From the NCBI RefSeq assembly GCF_014651135.1, contig NZ_BMWH01000010.1, positions 1-64,000 of the forward strand: a stretch of 64,000 nt of DNA. Direction: 5' to 3'. The notes under the pieces were generated by a model. The model was not told where the DNA came from. It saw only the letters and a list, made by a program, of their open reading frames with translations, and did no database searches. Position 1 is the stretch's first letter; each line of letters starts with the position of its first letter. The position numbers and the translations under genes are program-made. This stretch comes from Streptomyces echinoruber (GTDB taxonomy: Bacteria; Actinomycetota; Actinomycetes; Streptomycetales; Streptomycetaceae). Below, one piece after another: positions 1 to 14,094 of this stretch.

Positions 1-59
1 CTTACAGCGCCGATGGTACTGCAGGGGGGACCCTGTGGGAGAGTAGGACGCCGCCGAAC
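1..59 (+). rRNA. 5S ribosomal RNA, 3' end (partial)
   Basis: The first bases match the conserved 3' third of actinobacterial 5S rRNA, including the GATGGTACTGC segment and the closing GTGGGAGAGTAGGACGCC block. The gene is cut by the window edge, so the rest of the rrn operon lies to the left. A strong hairpin follows about ten bases later. The end is placed at the usual CGAAC terminus and could be off by one or two bases. Confidence 0.9.
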
Positions 60-68
60 AATTATTCA

Positions 69-114
69 GAGGGTCGGACCCGAACTTCGGTTCAGGGTCC
101 GGCCCTCTTTTTTT
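69..114 (+). terminator. rrn operon intrinsic terminator
   Basis: A 13-bp stem (GAGGGTCGGACCC at 69-81, partner at 95-107, one wobble pair) closes a 13-base loop and is followed by a run of T to 114. This is a classical rho-independent terminator directly behind 5S rRNA. A T-run this long is unusual in such GC-rich DNA. Confidence 0.9.
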
Positions 115-157
115 GTGCGTCACCTCGTGTTCACGTTCCGCAACCAGCATCCCCGCC

Positions 158-847
158 ATGGGTACTGCTGCAATGCTCGCAACCGCCGGCGTCGGAGTCG
201 GTGACGAGGTCGTCGTGCCGGCGTTCGGGAACGCCGAGGTGGCCGAGGCCGTGGCGCAGGTCGGCGCGGAGCCGGTGTTCGCGGACATAGATCCGGTCAC
301 GTACTGCCTCGACGCGTCCGCGGTGGAGGCGGCGGTGACCCCGCGTACGGCGGCCGTGGTCGTCGTCCACCGCTTCGGGCGGACGGCGGACATGGCGGGG
401 CTGCGCGCCGTGGGGCAGCGGCACGGGCTTCTGGTGCTGGAGCAAGGGGAGTCGGCGGCGCCGTACGACGAGGTGGCGCAGCGCCGGCAGCGGGCCGCGT
501 ACCTGGACGCACGGCTGAAGGGCGTGCGGACGCCCGAGGGTGGGGACGGGCACACCTATCAGCAGTACGTCGTGCGGGTGCCCGGGAACGGGCGGCCGGA
601 TCGGGACGCGTTCGCACGGGCTCTGCGGACCAGGGGAGTTGACTGCCGGGTGCCGGTCAAGACGCCCGTGCACCGGCTGCCGGAGTTCCGGCGGTGGGTG
701 TCGTTGCCGGAGACCGAGCGGGCCGCGGACGAGACGCTGGCGCTGCCGGTGGACGCTTCGTTGACCAGGCGGGAGATGCAGCGGATCGTGTCGGCGTGCA
801 ACGCGCTCGGAGGTCTGGTTGGGAGCACGGCTGTGTTCGGGGTATGA
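158..847 (+). CDS. DegT/DnrJ/EryC1/StrS-family aminotransferase, truncated and internally deleted
   Basis: The protein of about 229 residues resembles sugar aminotransferases of the DegT/StrS family, which are normally about 370-400 residues. The family block GVGVGDEVVVPAFG is present near the N-terminus, and a C-terminal block (RGVDCRVPVKTPVHRLPEF) matches the family's last third. The EDxAQ motif is degraded to EQGES. Right after it the sequence jumps to RRQRAAYLDARL, so the section carrying the catalytic PLP lysine is missing. The N-terminus also lacks the usual first strand. An upstream TTG at 113 keeps the frame but overlaps the rrn terminator; ATG 158 and ATG 173 are both possible and neither has a good ribosome site. 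It is probably a catalytically dead relic whose frame is still open. Confidence 0.6.
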   Translation: MGTAAMLATAGVGVGDEVVVPAFGNAEVAEAVAQVGAEPVFADIDPVTYCLDASAVEAAVTPRTAAVVVVHRFGRTADMAGLRAVGQRHGLLVLEQGESAAPYDEVAQRRQRAAYLDARLKGVRTPEGGDGHTYQQYVVRVPGNGRPDRDAFARALRTRGVDCRVPVKTPVHRLPEFRRWVSLPETERAADETLALPVDASLTRREMQRIVSACNALGGLVGSTAVFGV

Positions 848-887
848 TCTATTCCGTTGCCGCGGGGAATCCCGCGAAACGCAACCG

Positions 888-963
888 GCCCCTATAGCTC
901 AGTCGGCAGAGCGTCTCCATGGTAAGGAGAAGGTCAACGGTTCGATTCCGTTTGGGGGCTCCA
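888..963 (+). tRNA. tRNA-Thr (anticodon GGT)
   Basis: A full cloverleaf can be drawn. The acceptor stem pairs GCCCCTA (888-894) with TGGGGGC (953-959), and the T arm carries GGTTCGATTCC. The anticodon stem TCTCC/GGAGA encloses the loop ATGGTAA, giving anticodon GGT (Thr, ACC codons). Discriminator T960 is followed by an encoded CCA (961-963). No integrase or attachment-site duplication follows it. Confidence 0.95.
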
Positions 964-968
964 GCAGT

Positions 969-1004
969 GAAGAAGACCCCGCCCTTTCGGTCGGGGTCTT
1001 CTTC
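969..1004. terminator. bidirectional terminator between tRNA-Thr and osaC
   Basis: A perfect 13-bp inverted repeat (GAAGAAGACCCCG at 969-981 with its complement at 992-1004) encloses a 10-base loop. It starts six bases after the tRNA CCA end and lies 75 bases beyond the stop of the convergent osaC. The A/T-rich outer stem gives a short T-rich tail in either direction. Confidence 0.85.
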
Positions 1005-1079
1005 GTTCCTCGCTCTCCGGTTCTCCGGGGGAACTCCCGGGTTTTCCGGAGCTTTTCGGAGCCTCTCGGATCTTCTCGG

Positions 1080-3830
1080 TCAGTCCTGCTGGATGCCGGC
1101 CACGCGCATCGCCAGGATCGCCATGTCGTCGGACGGGGCGTCCGACGCGAAGCGCTCCACCGCGCGCATGACGCGGGCGGCGACCGCGCCGGCCGTGAGG
1201 CCCGTGCAGGTGGTGAGCACGTCGGCGAGGCCGTCGTCGCCGAGCATGCGGCGGCCCTCGCGGCGCTCGGTGACACCGTCCGTGACGCACAGCAGGACGT
1301 CGCCGGGGTCGAGGACGACCGTCTCCTCGTACAGTTCCAGGTCGTCCATGACGCCGAGCAGCGGCTGCGGTTCGGCGGCCGGTTCCACGGTGCCGTCCTG
1401 GCGCAGGCGCAGCGGCAGCGGGTGGCCGGCGCAGACGACCTTCAGGACCGCGCTGCCGTCCTGCTGCGGTCGTACCTCGCCGTAGAGCAGGGTGAGGAAA
1501 CGGCTGCGTTCGCCCTCGTCGAGGATGGCCGAGTTGAGGCGCTCCAGGACCGCGGGGCCGCCGAAGCCCTCGCGGGCGAGAAGGCGCAGGGCGTGCCGGG
1601 CCAGGCCGGTCACCGCGGCCGCCTCCGGGCCCGTGCCGCACACGTCGCCGATGGCGAAGCCGTAGGCGCCGTCGTGGATGGGGAAGACGTCGTAGAAGTC
1701 GCCGCCGACCTCGTTGCCCTCGCCGGCCGCGCGGTAGATGACCTCCACCTCGACGCCCTCGATCTCGGGGAGTTCCGGCGGCAGGAGGCTGCGCTGGAGG
1801 GACTGGCTGATGGCCGTGCGCTCGGAGTAGAGGCGGGCGTTGTCCAGGGCGAGAGCGGCGCGGCGGCTCAAGTCCTCGGCGAGCTCCAGGATTTCCTGGC
1901 GGAAGTGCTCGTCGGTGGGCTTGCCCAGGGTGAGCATGCCGATGACGCGGTTGCGGGCGACCAGCGGCAGGACGACCGTCTCACCGCCCACCGCCTGGGC
2001 GGTGGCCAGGGTCGGGCCGACCGTGGCGCCGACGCGGTGGGGGGAGTCGCCGAGGCTGAGGCTGTGCATGGAGCTGCGCAGTGCCGACTGGCGGGCGGCT
2101 TCGCCGGGGGCGCTCCACAGGCGGGCGCCGGGAGTGGGCACCGGGTCCGGGGGCGGGATCTTCGACAGCAAGGACTTGATGCCGTCGATGAGTTCCTCGT
2201 CCTCGTGCAGAACGTACGACAGATACGGTTCGGAGGCCTGGTCGGCGATCGTGTAGACCGCGCACCAGGTGGCCAGGGTGGGGACCGTCATCTGGGCCAT
2301 CAGCGCCAGCGTCTGGTCGCGGTCCAGGGTGCCGGCGAGGAGGTCGGAGGCCTCGACGAGGAAGCTGAGCGAGCCGCGGCGCAGGCGTTCCAGCTCACCG
2401 AGACGGGCGGACTCGACGGCGAGCGCGATGCGGTCGGCGGCGAACTGCAGGCGCAGCGCATCCTCGTTGGAGTAGCGGCCGGGGGCTTCGGCGGCGACGC
2501 CGAGGGAGCCGGTGAGGCGGCCCTCCACCTTGAGCGGGACGGTGACGACCGAGCGCATGCCGGTGCCGGCGAGCAGGGGTACGGCGCCGGGGACGGCGGT
2601 GAGGTCGTCGTGGACGGCGGGCATGCGGGCCGAGCCGTAGCGGCCGGGGCCGGCCTCGACGGGGACGCGGGCGAAGCGCTGGCGGGCGGAGGGCAGACCG
2701 GTGGAGGCGCGGACCTCCAGCTCCGTCTCGTCGTCGGTCGCCAGCAGCAGGAAGGCGGCGTCACCGTCGAGCATGTCGCGGGCGCGCTCGACCGTGCGCT
2801 GCAGCAGGCCGTCGAGGTCGTCGGGGGCCGGGGAGCCGATGAACACCTCGAACGGGTCGCTGCTCTGGCTGTCGGAGGTGGACTTCTGGTCGGCGGAGGT
2901 CAGGCGCACCGGCGTCTGCAGGACGGCCCGTTCGTGGTCGCGGACCAGGAGGCAGACGGTGGAGGGCTCGCCGTCGGTGTCGCGGACCCGCAAGTGGGAG
3001 GCGTAGACGGGGATGACGCGGCCGGTGGCGGCGCGGATGCCGTAACTGCCCTCCCAGCGGGAGAGCTGGAGGGCCTCGGCGATGCCGGTGCCGGTGCCGG
3101 GGGTGTGCGGCCAGGCGGCGAGGTCGGTCAGGGGCTTGCCGATGACCTGGTCGGCGCCGTGGCCGAACAGCTCCTCCGCGTCCTCGTTCCAGGCGGTGAT
3201 GGTGCCGGCGCGGTCGATCTGCACGACGGCGACGCGGACCCGGCCGTCGGCGAGGGGGAGGAGATCGGCGGGCAGCGGCGGGCCGGCGGCGCGGGTGCCG
3301 ACCGGGCGCTGCGGAAGGTCGAGTTGGAACCAGACGTTCTTGTGGGTGGGGGTGTACTCCACGCCCCAGCGGCCGGCCAGGGCGGCGCACAGCTGCAGGC
3401 CACGGCCGCCCTCGCGGTCGGGGCTGCCCATGTTGACGGCGGTGGACTGGACGGGGATCTCGCGCTCGGGGTAGCGGTCGGAGACCTCGATGCGCACGCC
3501 CTCGTCGCTGCGCAGGCAGCGCACCTCCGCGGAGGTGCCGGCGTGTACGACGGCGTTGGTGACCAACTCGCTGGTGAGGACCACCGCGTCGTCGACGATG
3601 TCGGCGAAGCCCCAGCCCTGGAGGGTGTCGCGGACGAAGGATCTGGCGCTTGCGACCGATCGGCCGACGGGCTCGAAGGTGGCGGCCGCGCGCGCGGTGA
3701 TCACAGAACTCCTCGACCGGTTGTCGACGTGCAGGGCTTCCGGACCGACCGGCTCGCGCCGCTGTTCCGGCAGTGCGTCCGTCGGCCGGGGGTCCGAGGG
3801 CTGGTCCCCCGGGATCAGTCCGGTGGTCAT
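1080..3830 (-). CDS. osaC: OsaC: anti-sigma-type kinase / PAS / GAF / SpoIIE phosphatase
   Basis: A cytosolic multidomain regulator of about 916 residues. In order it has an RsbW-like HATPase (about 45-170, N-box SELVTNAVVHAG), a PAS domain (about 200-310, ITAWNEDAEELFG), two GAF-like regions (about 330-480 and 485-665) and a C-terminal PP2C/SpoIIE phosphatase (about 680-912) with metal motifs GGDFYD, GDVCGTG and PSDDMA. In S. coelicolor OsaC is known to modulate the osmotic-stress sigma factor SigB. The divergent osaA-osaB pair supports the assignment. The start is set at ATG 3830 because GGAGG lies about eight bases upstream; a GTG at 3869 would add 13 residues without a comparable ribosome site. 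Because kinase and phosphatase share one chain, it could both hold a sigma factor and dephosphorylate its antagonist; that is inference. Confidence 0.92.
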   Translation of the reverse strand: MTTGLIPGDQPSDPRPTDALPEQRREPVGPEALHVDNRSRSSVITARAAATFEPVGRSVASARSFVRDTLQGWGFADIVDDAVVLTSELVTNAVVHAGTSAEVRCLRSDEGVRIEVSDRYPEREIPVQSTAVNMGSPDREGGRGLQLCAALAGRWGVEYTPTHKNVWFQLDLPQRPVGTRAAGPPLPADLLPLADGRVRVAVVQIDRAGTITAWNEDAEELFGHGADQVIGKPLTDLAAWPHTPGTGTGIAEALQLSRWEGSYGIRAATGRVIPVYASHLRVRDTDGEPSTVCLLVRDHERAVLQTPVRLTSADQKSTSDSQSSDPFEVFIGSPAPDDLDGLLQRTVERARDMLDGDAAFLLLATDDETELEVRASTGLPSARQRFARVPVEAGPGRYGSARMPAVHDDLTAVPGAVPLLAGTGMRSVVTVPLKVEGRLTGSLGVAAEAPGRYSNEDALRLQFAADRIALAVESARLGELERLRRGSLSFLVEASDLLAGTLDRDQTLALMAQMTVPTLATWCAVYTIADQASEPYLSYVLHEDEELIDGIKSLLSKIPPPDPVPTPGARLWSAPGEAARQSALRSSMHSLSLGDSPHRVGATVGPTLATAQAVGGETVVLPLVARNRVIGMLTLGKPTDEHFRQEILELAEDLSRRAALALDNARLYSERTAISQSLQRSLLPPELPEIEGVEVEVIYRAAGEGNEVGGDFYDVFPIHDGAYGFAIGDVCGTGPEAAAVTGLARHALRLLAREGFGGPAVLERLNSAILDEGERSRFLTLLYGEVRPQQDGSAVLKVVCAGHPLPLRLRQDGTVEPAAEPQPLLGVMDDLELYEETVVLDPGDVLLCVTDGVTERREGRRMLGDDGLADVLTTCTGLTAGAVAARVMRAVERFASDAPSDDMAILAMRVAGIQQD

Positions 3831-4201
3831 TGCGGCCGCCCCTCCGATGCCCGCTCGTTCCCGTGCCACCGCCCAGGCCGGACGAACCGGCGCGGCTGGA
3901 CAGCCGCATGCAAGGTTACTTACCTTCGCCGTCCGAGCGGATGCCGGTCACCGGTGTTTTCCGTTCCGAGGGTGTGCGGACGATGTGCGAAGCTGCCGAA
4001 CTGTTATGGCCTGGTTCGGCCGGGATGAAACACTGGGCAGGCTTCCGGTAAGGCCAGGGCGGCCTGCGTGCGGCCCGCGCGCGGCGGGCAGGGGCCCGGT
4101 GGGGCCCATGGGCCGGACCGGGAGTACGCGGCAGCGAACGGATGCCCGAGCAGTGGTACCCGAACACGGCAGTAACGGTCGATCCCTGCGGGAGGGACAC
4201 A
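3831..4201. promoter_or_regulatory. divergent osaC / osaA regulatory region
   Basis: This 371-bp gene-free spacer separates two divergent stress regulators and must hold both promoters. The clearest element is a short palindrome, AAGGTTACTTACCTT at 3912-3926, in a locally AT-richer patch 82 bases upstream of osaC. A convincing SigB consensus (GNNT, 14-16 bases, GGGTAY) is not visible on either strand. No small gene is supported here. Confidence 0.45.
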
Positions 4202-9667
<5,466 letters not shown>

Positions 9668-9942
9668 CGTCGTGTCCCCCGTGCATGTGAAGGTGCCGGC
9701 GAAAGGGGCGGAGGTCGTGTAGAAGGACGGGATCCGGGGAACCTTCTGGTCTCCCGCTGCGTTTCTGCTACGTGCACAGTGACATCGCGGTGACAGGGTG
9801 TGGCGACAGGCAGGGTGCGGCTACGATGACCGGCACAAGGACGGGCGGCGCAAGGGAGTCGTCCCCTGGGGCCGCACCCGCCGGTGCGTCCCCAGGTCCT
9901 GCGGACAGGGGCGGCCCCAAGCCGGGTCGAGGAGGGCGGGCC

Positions 9943-10623
9943 ATGGTGCAGAAGGCCAAGATCCTCCTGGTCGATGACCGGCCGGAGAATCTGTTGGCGC
10001 TGGAGGCCATCCTCTCTGCGCTGGATCAGACGCTGGTGCGTGCATCGTCCGGGGAGGAAGCGCTCAAGGCACTGCTGACGGACGACTTCGCGGTGATTCT
10101 GCTCGACGTCCAGATGCCGGGCATGGACGGGTTCGAGACGGCCGCGCACATCAAGCGGCGGGAGCGGACCCGGGACATCCCGATCATCTTCCTCACCGCG
10201 ATCAACCACGGCCCGCACCACACCTTCCGGGGATACGCGGCGGGCGCGGTCGACTACATCTCCAAGCCGTTCGACCCGTGGGTGCTGCGCGCGAAGGTCT
10301 CGGTCTTCGTCGACCTGTACATGAAGAACTGCCAGCTCAAGGAGCAGGCGGCGCTGCTGCGGCTGCAGTTGGAGGGCGGCAAGGGCGGCTCCGGCGAGGG
10401 CAAGGACTCCGCCGGCCTGCTCGCCGAGCTCTCCGCCCGCCTCGCCGCCGTCGAGGAGCAGGCCGAGGCCCTCTCCAAGCAGCTCAACGACGAGTCCGCC
10501 GACGCGGCCGCGGTCGCCACGGCGGCCCATCTCGAACGCAAGCTCACCGGCCTGCGGCGGGCCCTGGACGCCCTGGAGCCCGGCACGGGCAGCGCGTCGT
10601 CGCTGCCGTCGCAGAACACCTGA
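9943..10623 (+). CDS. osaB: OsaB: response regulator with coiled-coil output
   Basis: About 226 residues. A receiver domain (about 4-125) has the acidic pair VDD, phospho-acceptor Asp55 in LLDVQMPG and the switch Lys in SKPFDP. It is followed by a Leu/Glu/Ala-rich coiled coil (about 130-210) in place of a DNA-binding domain, so output is probably by protein contact. It lies 275 bases downstream of the kinase gene osaA, its presumed phosphodonor. ATG 9943 is chosen because GAGGAGGG precedes it; the open frame runs back to GTG 9772, but that upstream part is low-complexity Gly/Pro/Ala and unlike a receiver. In S. coelicolor OsaB is known to be required for osmoadaptation. Confidence 0.92.
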   Translation: MVQKAKILLVDDRPENLLALEAILSALDQTLVRASSGEEALKALLTDDFAVILLDVQMPGMDGFETAAHIKRRERTRDIPIIFLTAINHGPHHTFRGYAAGAVDYISKPFDPWVLRAKVSVFVDLYMKNCQLKEQAALLRLQLEGGKGGSGEGKDSAGLLAELSARLAAVEEQAEALSKQLNDESADAAAVATAAHLERKLTGLRRALDALEPGTGSASSLPSQNT

Positions 10624-10929
10624 CGAGCAACTGACGAACACCTGACGGCGACCGGGGACGGGGTGCGCGCCACCGGCCGCACATCCCGGACGGCGCCCCT
10701 TCCGCCGCGGGGGCGGCCGGGCGGTGCCTGCGGCGCTCCTGTCCCCGGGTACGCCCGAGGGCGGGGGCGGGAGTCCGTGCCGTGGGCCCGTCCCCGGGAG
10801 CGTGCGAGGTGCGCCCGCGCCGGCCGGCGGTGAGGCGGCGTCAGTTCGCGGGCCGGACACGGGCGACACGAACGGGTGAAGCTGTGGGCACACGTGTCCA
10901 CCGGGGCCTGCGCAGGTAACCTCACACCC
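10624..10929. promoter_or_regulatory. osaB-ftsK intergenic region with probable ftsK promoter
   Basis: This 306-bp spacer has no supported gene. The osaB 3' side carries short CTGACGA repeats. Near the right end a hexamer TAACCT (10917-10922) stands seven bases before the ftsK ATG, an arrangement expected for a leaderless transcript. A near-palindrome GTGGGCACACGTGTCCAC lies about 15 bases before that hexamer and could be an operator. I see no strong -35 element or hairpin terminator. Confidence 0.45.
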
Positions 10930-13704
10930 ATGGCCTCACGTCCCTCCGCAGCCAAGAAGCAGCCCGCGAAACGGGCTGCCGCTCCCGCGAAGGCTCCGGC
11001 GAAGAAGGCCCCCGCCAAGAAGGCGCCCGCGAAGAAGGCCCCGGCCAGGAAGGCCGTGGCGAAGAAGCCCGCCCCGAAACCGGCACCGAGCCCCACCGGG
11101 GGCGTGTACCGGGTGGTCCGCGCCCTCTGGCTCGGCCTGGCGCACGCCGTCGGCGCCGTCTTCCGTGGCATAGGGCAGGGCGCGAAGAACCTCGACCCGG
11201 CGCACCGCAAGGACGGCGTCGCGCTGCTGCTGCTCGGCATCGCCCTGATCGTCGCCGCCGGCACCTGGGCCGACCTGCGCGGCCCGGTGGGCGAGCTGGT
11301 GGAGATCCTCGTCACCGGCACCTTCGGCCGGCTCGACCTGCTGGTGCCGGTGGTGCTGGCGGTCATCGCCGGCCGCTTCATGCGGCACCCGGAGCAGCCG
11401 GAGGCCAACGGCCGTATCGTCATCGGCCTGTCCGCCCTCCTCGTCGGCGTGCTCGGCCAGGTCCACATCGCCTGCGGCGCGCCCGCCCGCAGCAACGGCA
11501 TGCAGGCCATAAGGGACGCCGGCGGCCTCATCGGCTGGGCCGCGGCCACCCCGCTGACGTACGCCCTGGGCGAGGCGCTCGCCGTGGCGCTGCTGGTACT
11601 GCTGACGGTCTTCGGGCTGCTGGTGGTCACCGCCACCCCGGTCAACGCCATCCCGCAGCGGCTGCGCCGGCTCGGCGTCGGCCTGGGCATCCTGCACGAC
11701 CCCGCGGACGACGAGGAGTTCCCGGCCGAGGAGCAGTACGACGACGAGTGGCGCGCGGCGCAGCCCGCCCGGTCCCGCCGGCGCCACCCGGCCGCCCCGG
11801 CGTCCGGCCAGGCGTACGACCCCGACAGCGCCGAGCAGGAGGCCCTCGCCCGGCGCCGCGGCCGGCCCCGGCGCTCCGCCGTGCCGCAGCCCGAGATGGG
11901 CCGTCCGATGGACGCCGTGGACGTCGCCGCGGCCGCGGCCGCCGCGCTCGACGGCGCCGTCCTGCACGGCATGCCGCCCTCTCCCGTGGTCGCCGACCTC
12001 ACCCAGGGCGTCGGCACGGGCGAGCGCGAACCGACCACCCCGGTGCCCGCCCCGTCCGCCGTACCGGCCGCCCGCCCCCAGCAGGAGCGGCTGCCGCAGG
12101 AGACGCCGCGGAGGAACGGCGAGCCGCAGCAGGCCCCGGCCGAGCCGGCCGTCCCCGACCTCACCAAGAGGCCGCCCGCCGAGCCGCGCGACCTGCCGCC
12201 GCGTGCCGAACAGCTCCAGCTCTCCGGCGACATCACCTACGCCCTGCCGTCGCTGGACCTGCTGCGGCGCGGCGGACCCGGCAAGGCGCGCAGCGCCGCC
12301 AACGACGCCATCGTCGCCGCGCTGACCACCGTCTTCACCGAGTTCAAGGTGGACGCGCGCGTCACCGGCTTCACGCGCGGGCCGACGGTCACGCGCTACG
12401 AGGTCGAGCTGGGCCCCGCCGTGAAGGTCGAGCGGATCACCGCGCTCACCAAGAACATCGCCTACGCCGTCGCCAGCCCGGACGTGCGCATCATCAGCCC
12501 GATCCCGGGCAAGTCGGCGGTCGGCATCGAGATCCCGAACACCGACCGGGAGATGGTCAACCTCGGCGACGTGCTGCGCCTGGCGGAGTCGGCCGAGGAC
12601 GACGATCCGATGCTGGTGGCCTTCGGCAAGGACGTCGAGGGCGGCTACGTCATGCACAGCCTGGCGAAGATGCCCCACCTGCTGGTGGCCGGCGCCACCG
12701 GCTCCGGCAAGTCGTCCTGCATCAACTGCCTGATCACCTCGATCATGATGCGGGCCACCCCGGAGGACGTCCGGATGATCCTCGTCGACCCCAAGCGGGT
12801 CGAGCTCACCGCGTACGAGGGCATTCCGCACCTGATCACGCCGATCATCACCAACCCCAAGCGGGCCGCCGAGGCGCTGCAGTGGGTCGTACGCGAGATG
12901 GACCTGCGCTACGACGACCTGGCGGCGTACGGCTTCCGGCACATCGACGACTTCAACGCGGCCGTGCGCGCGGGCAAGGTGAAGCCGCAGGAGGGCAGCG
13001 AGCGCGAACTCCAGCCCTATCCCTACCTGCTCGTCATCGTCGACGAGCTCGCCGACCTGATGATGGTCGCGCCGCGCGACGTCGAGGACGCCATCGTGCG
13101 CATCACCCAGCTCGCGCGCGCGGCCGGCATCCACCTGGTGCTGGCCACGCAGCGGCCGTCCGTCGACGTGGTCACCGGTCTCATCAAGGCCAACGTGCCC
13201 TCGCGGCTGGCGTTCGCCACCTCCTCGCTGGCCGACTCGCGCGTCATCCTCGACCAGCCCGGCGCGGAGAAGCTGATCGGCAAGGGCGACGGGCTGTTCC
13301 TGCCGATGGGGGCGAGCAAGCCGGTGCGCATGCAGGGCGCCTTCGTGACCGAGGAGGAGGTCGCGGACGTCGTCGCGCACTGCAAGGCGCAGATGACACC
13401 GGTCTTCCGGGACGACGTCGTCGTCGGCACCCAGCAGAAGAAGGAGATCGACGAGGACATCGGCGACGACCTCGACCTGCTGTGCCAGGCGGCCGAACTC
13501 GTCGTCTCCACGCAGTTCGGGTCGACGTCGATGCTGCAGCGCAAGCTGCGCGTCGGCTTCGCCAAGGCGGGGCGCCTGATGGACCTGATGGAGTCGCGCG
13601 GGATCGTCGGCCCCAGCGAGGGCTCCAAGGCGCGGGACGTGCTGGTGAAACCCGACGACCTGGACGGCGTGCTGGCGATGATCCGGGGCGAGACCGAGGG
13701 ATGA
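10930..13704 (+). CDS. ftsK: FtsK/SpoIIIE DNA translocase
   Basis: About 924 residues. It is a hexameric ATP-driven DNA pump that clears chromosomes from closing septa; in Streptomyces it acts at sporulation septa. The N-terminal 55 residues are a Lys/Ala/Pro tail of repeated KKAPAKKAPA units. Membrane segments span about residues 95-245, followed by a Pro-rich linker to about 430. The motor has Walker A GATGSGKSS (about 588) and the LVIVDELADLMM Walker B. The C-terminal gamma domain (about 855-920, QRKLRVGFAKAGRLMD) reads the orienting KOPS/FRS sites. ATG 10930 lies seven bases after TAACCT, so the mRNA may be leaderless; an in-frame start at 10876 is less likely. Confidence 0.95.
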   Translation: MASRPSAAKKQPAKRAAAPAKAPAKKAPAKKAPAKKAPARKAVAKKPAPKPAPSPTGGVYRVVRALWLGLAHAVGAVFRGIGQGAKNLDPAHRKDGVALLLLGIALIVAAGTWADLRGPVGELVEILVTGTFGRLDLLVPVVLAVIAGRFMRHPEQPEANGRIVIGLSALLVGVLGQVHIACGAPARSNGMQAIRDAGGLIGWAAATPLTYALGEALAVALLVLLTVFGLLVVTATPVNAIPQRLRRLGVGLGILHDPADDEEFPAEEQYDDEWRAAQPARSRRRHPAAPASGQAYDPDSAEQEALARRRGRPRRSAVPQPEMGRPMDAVDVAAAAAAALDGAVLHGMPPSPVVADLTQGVGTGEREPTTPVPAPSAVPAARPQQERLPQETPRRNGEPQQAPAEPAVPDLTKRPPAEPRDLPPRAEQLQLSGDITYALPSLDLLRRGGPGKARSAANDAIVAALTTVFTEFKVDARVTGFTRGPTVTRYEVELGPAVKVERITALTKNIAYAVASPDVRIISPIPGKSAVGIEIPNTDREMVNLGDVLRLAESAEDDDPMLVAFGKDVEGGYVMHSLAKMPHLLVAGATGSGKSSCINCLITSIMMRATPEDVRMILVDPKRVELTAYEGIPHLITPIITNPKRAAEALQWVVREMDLRYDDLAAYGFRHIDDFNAAVRAGKVKPQEGSERELQPYPYLLVIVDELADLMMVAPRDVEDAIVRITQLARAAGIHLVLATQRPSVDVVTGLIKANVPSRLAFATSSLADSRVILDQPGAEKLIGKGDGLFLPMGASKPVRMQGAFVTEEEVADVVAHCKAQMTPVFRDDVVVGTQQKKEIDEDIGDDLDLLCQAAELVVSTQFGSTSMLQRKLRVGFAKAGRLMDLMESRGIVGPSEGSKARDVLVKPDDLDGVLAMIRGETEG

Positions 13705-14022
13705 AAGAGGGATGACCGAGGGCTGGGCGGGCGGAGCCGGGGACGGACGGGGCGCGGCGGGGGCCGGACGGGCCGGGCACGCGGGCCGGGCGGGGCGGAG
13801 GCGGGGGACGAACGGGACGGACACGGGGGAAAGAGGGATAGGACGGGCCCGGTGCGGGCAGGCGCGGACTGTGACCCACCCGTTAGAGAGCGCCGAGCAA
13901 CCGTTTCCCTTTGGCATACGTCAAGTTGAGCGAAACGCCAGCCGCGGGCCGCACCCTGGCCCGTGGCCCCCGCCCTCGGAGTGTCCGGCCATTCCGATGG
14001 CGTACAAAGTGCCACCGCCCGC
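13705..14022. other. ftsK downstream spacer, no gene seen
   Basis: This is low-complexity G/A-rich sequence up to about 13860, then a more AT-balanced patch (around 13880-13935) with TTTGGCATACGTCAAGTTGA. On the minus strand that patch contains a TTGACG-like hexamer, but no reading frame in that direction is credible. No hairpin terminator is evident behind ftsK. Confidence 0.4.
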
Positions 14023-14053
14023 TTGCCCCACCCTTTCGTACCCCGCCTAGACT
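14023..14053 (+). promoter_or_regulatory. probable vegetative promoter of the RodZ-like gene
   Basis: TTGCCC (14023-14028) and TAGACT (14048-14053) are separated by 19 bases and resemble a HrdB-type promoter. Transcription should start near 14060. That would make the ATG at 14065 almost leaderless and would give the GTG at 14095 a short leader. Confidence 0.5.
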
Positions 14054-14094
14054 GAGTCTCCAGCATGGCGGCCATACGCTCGAAAGGCGCCCCC

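Noticed and set aside
888..1004. tRNA-Thr as a possible integration site for a mobile element
   Set aside because: There is no integrase, no duplicated tRNA 3' end and no change in gene content; core genes follow directly.
3912..3926. AAGGTTACTTACCTT as an iron or SigB regulatory site
   Set aside because: It is a short palindrome but matches neither the iron-box nor the SigB promoter consensus; kept only as an unnamed element.
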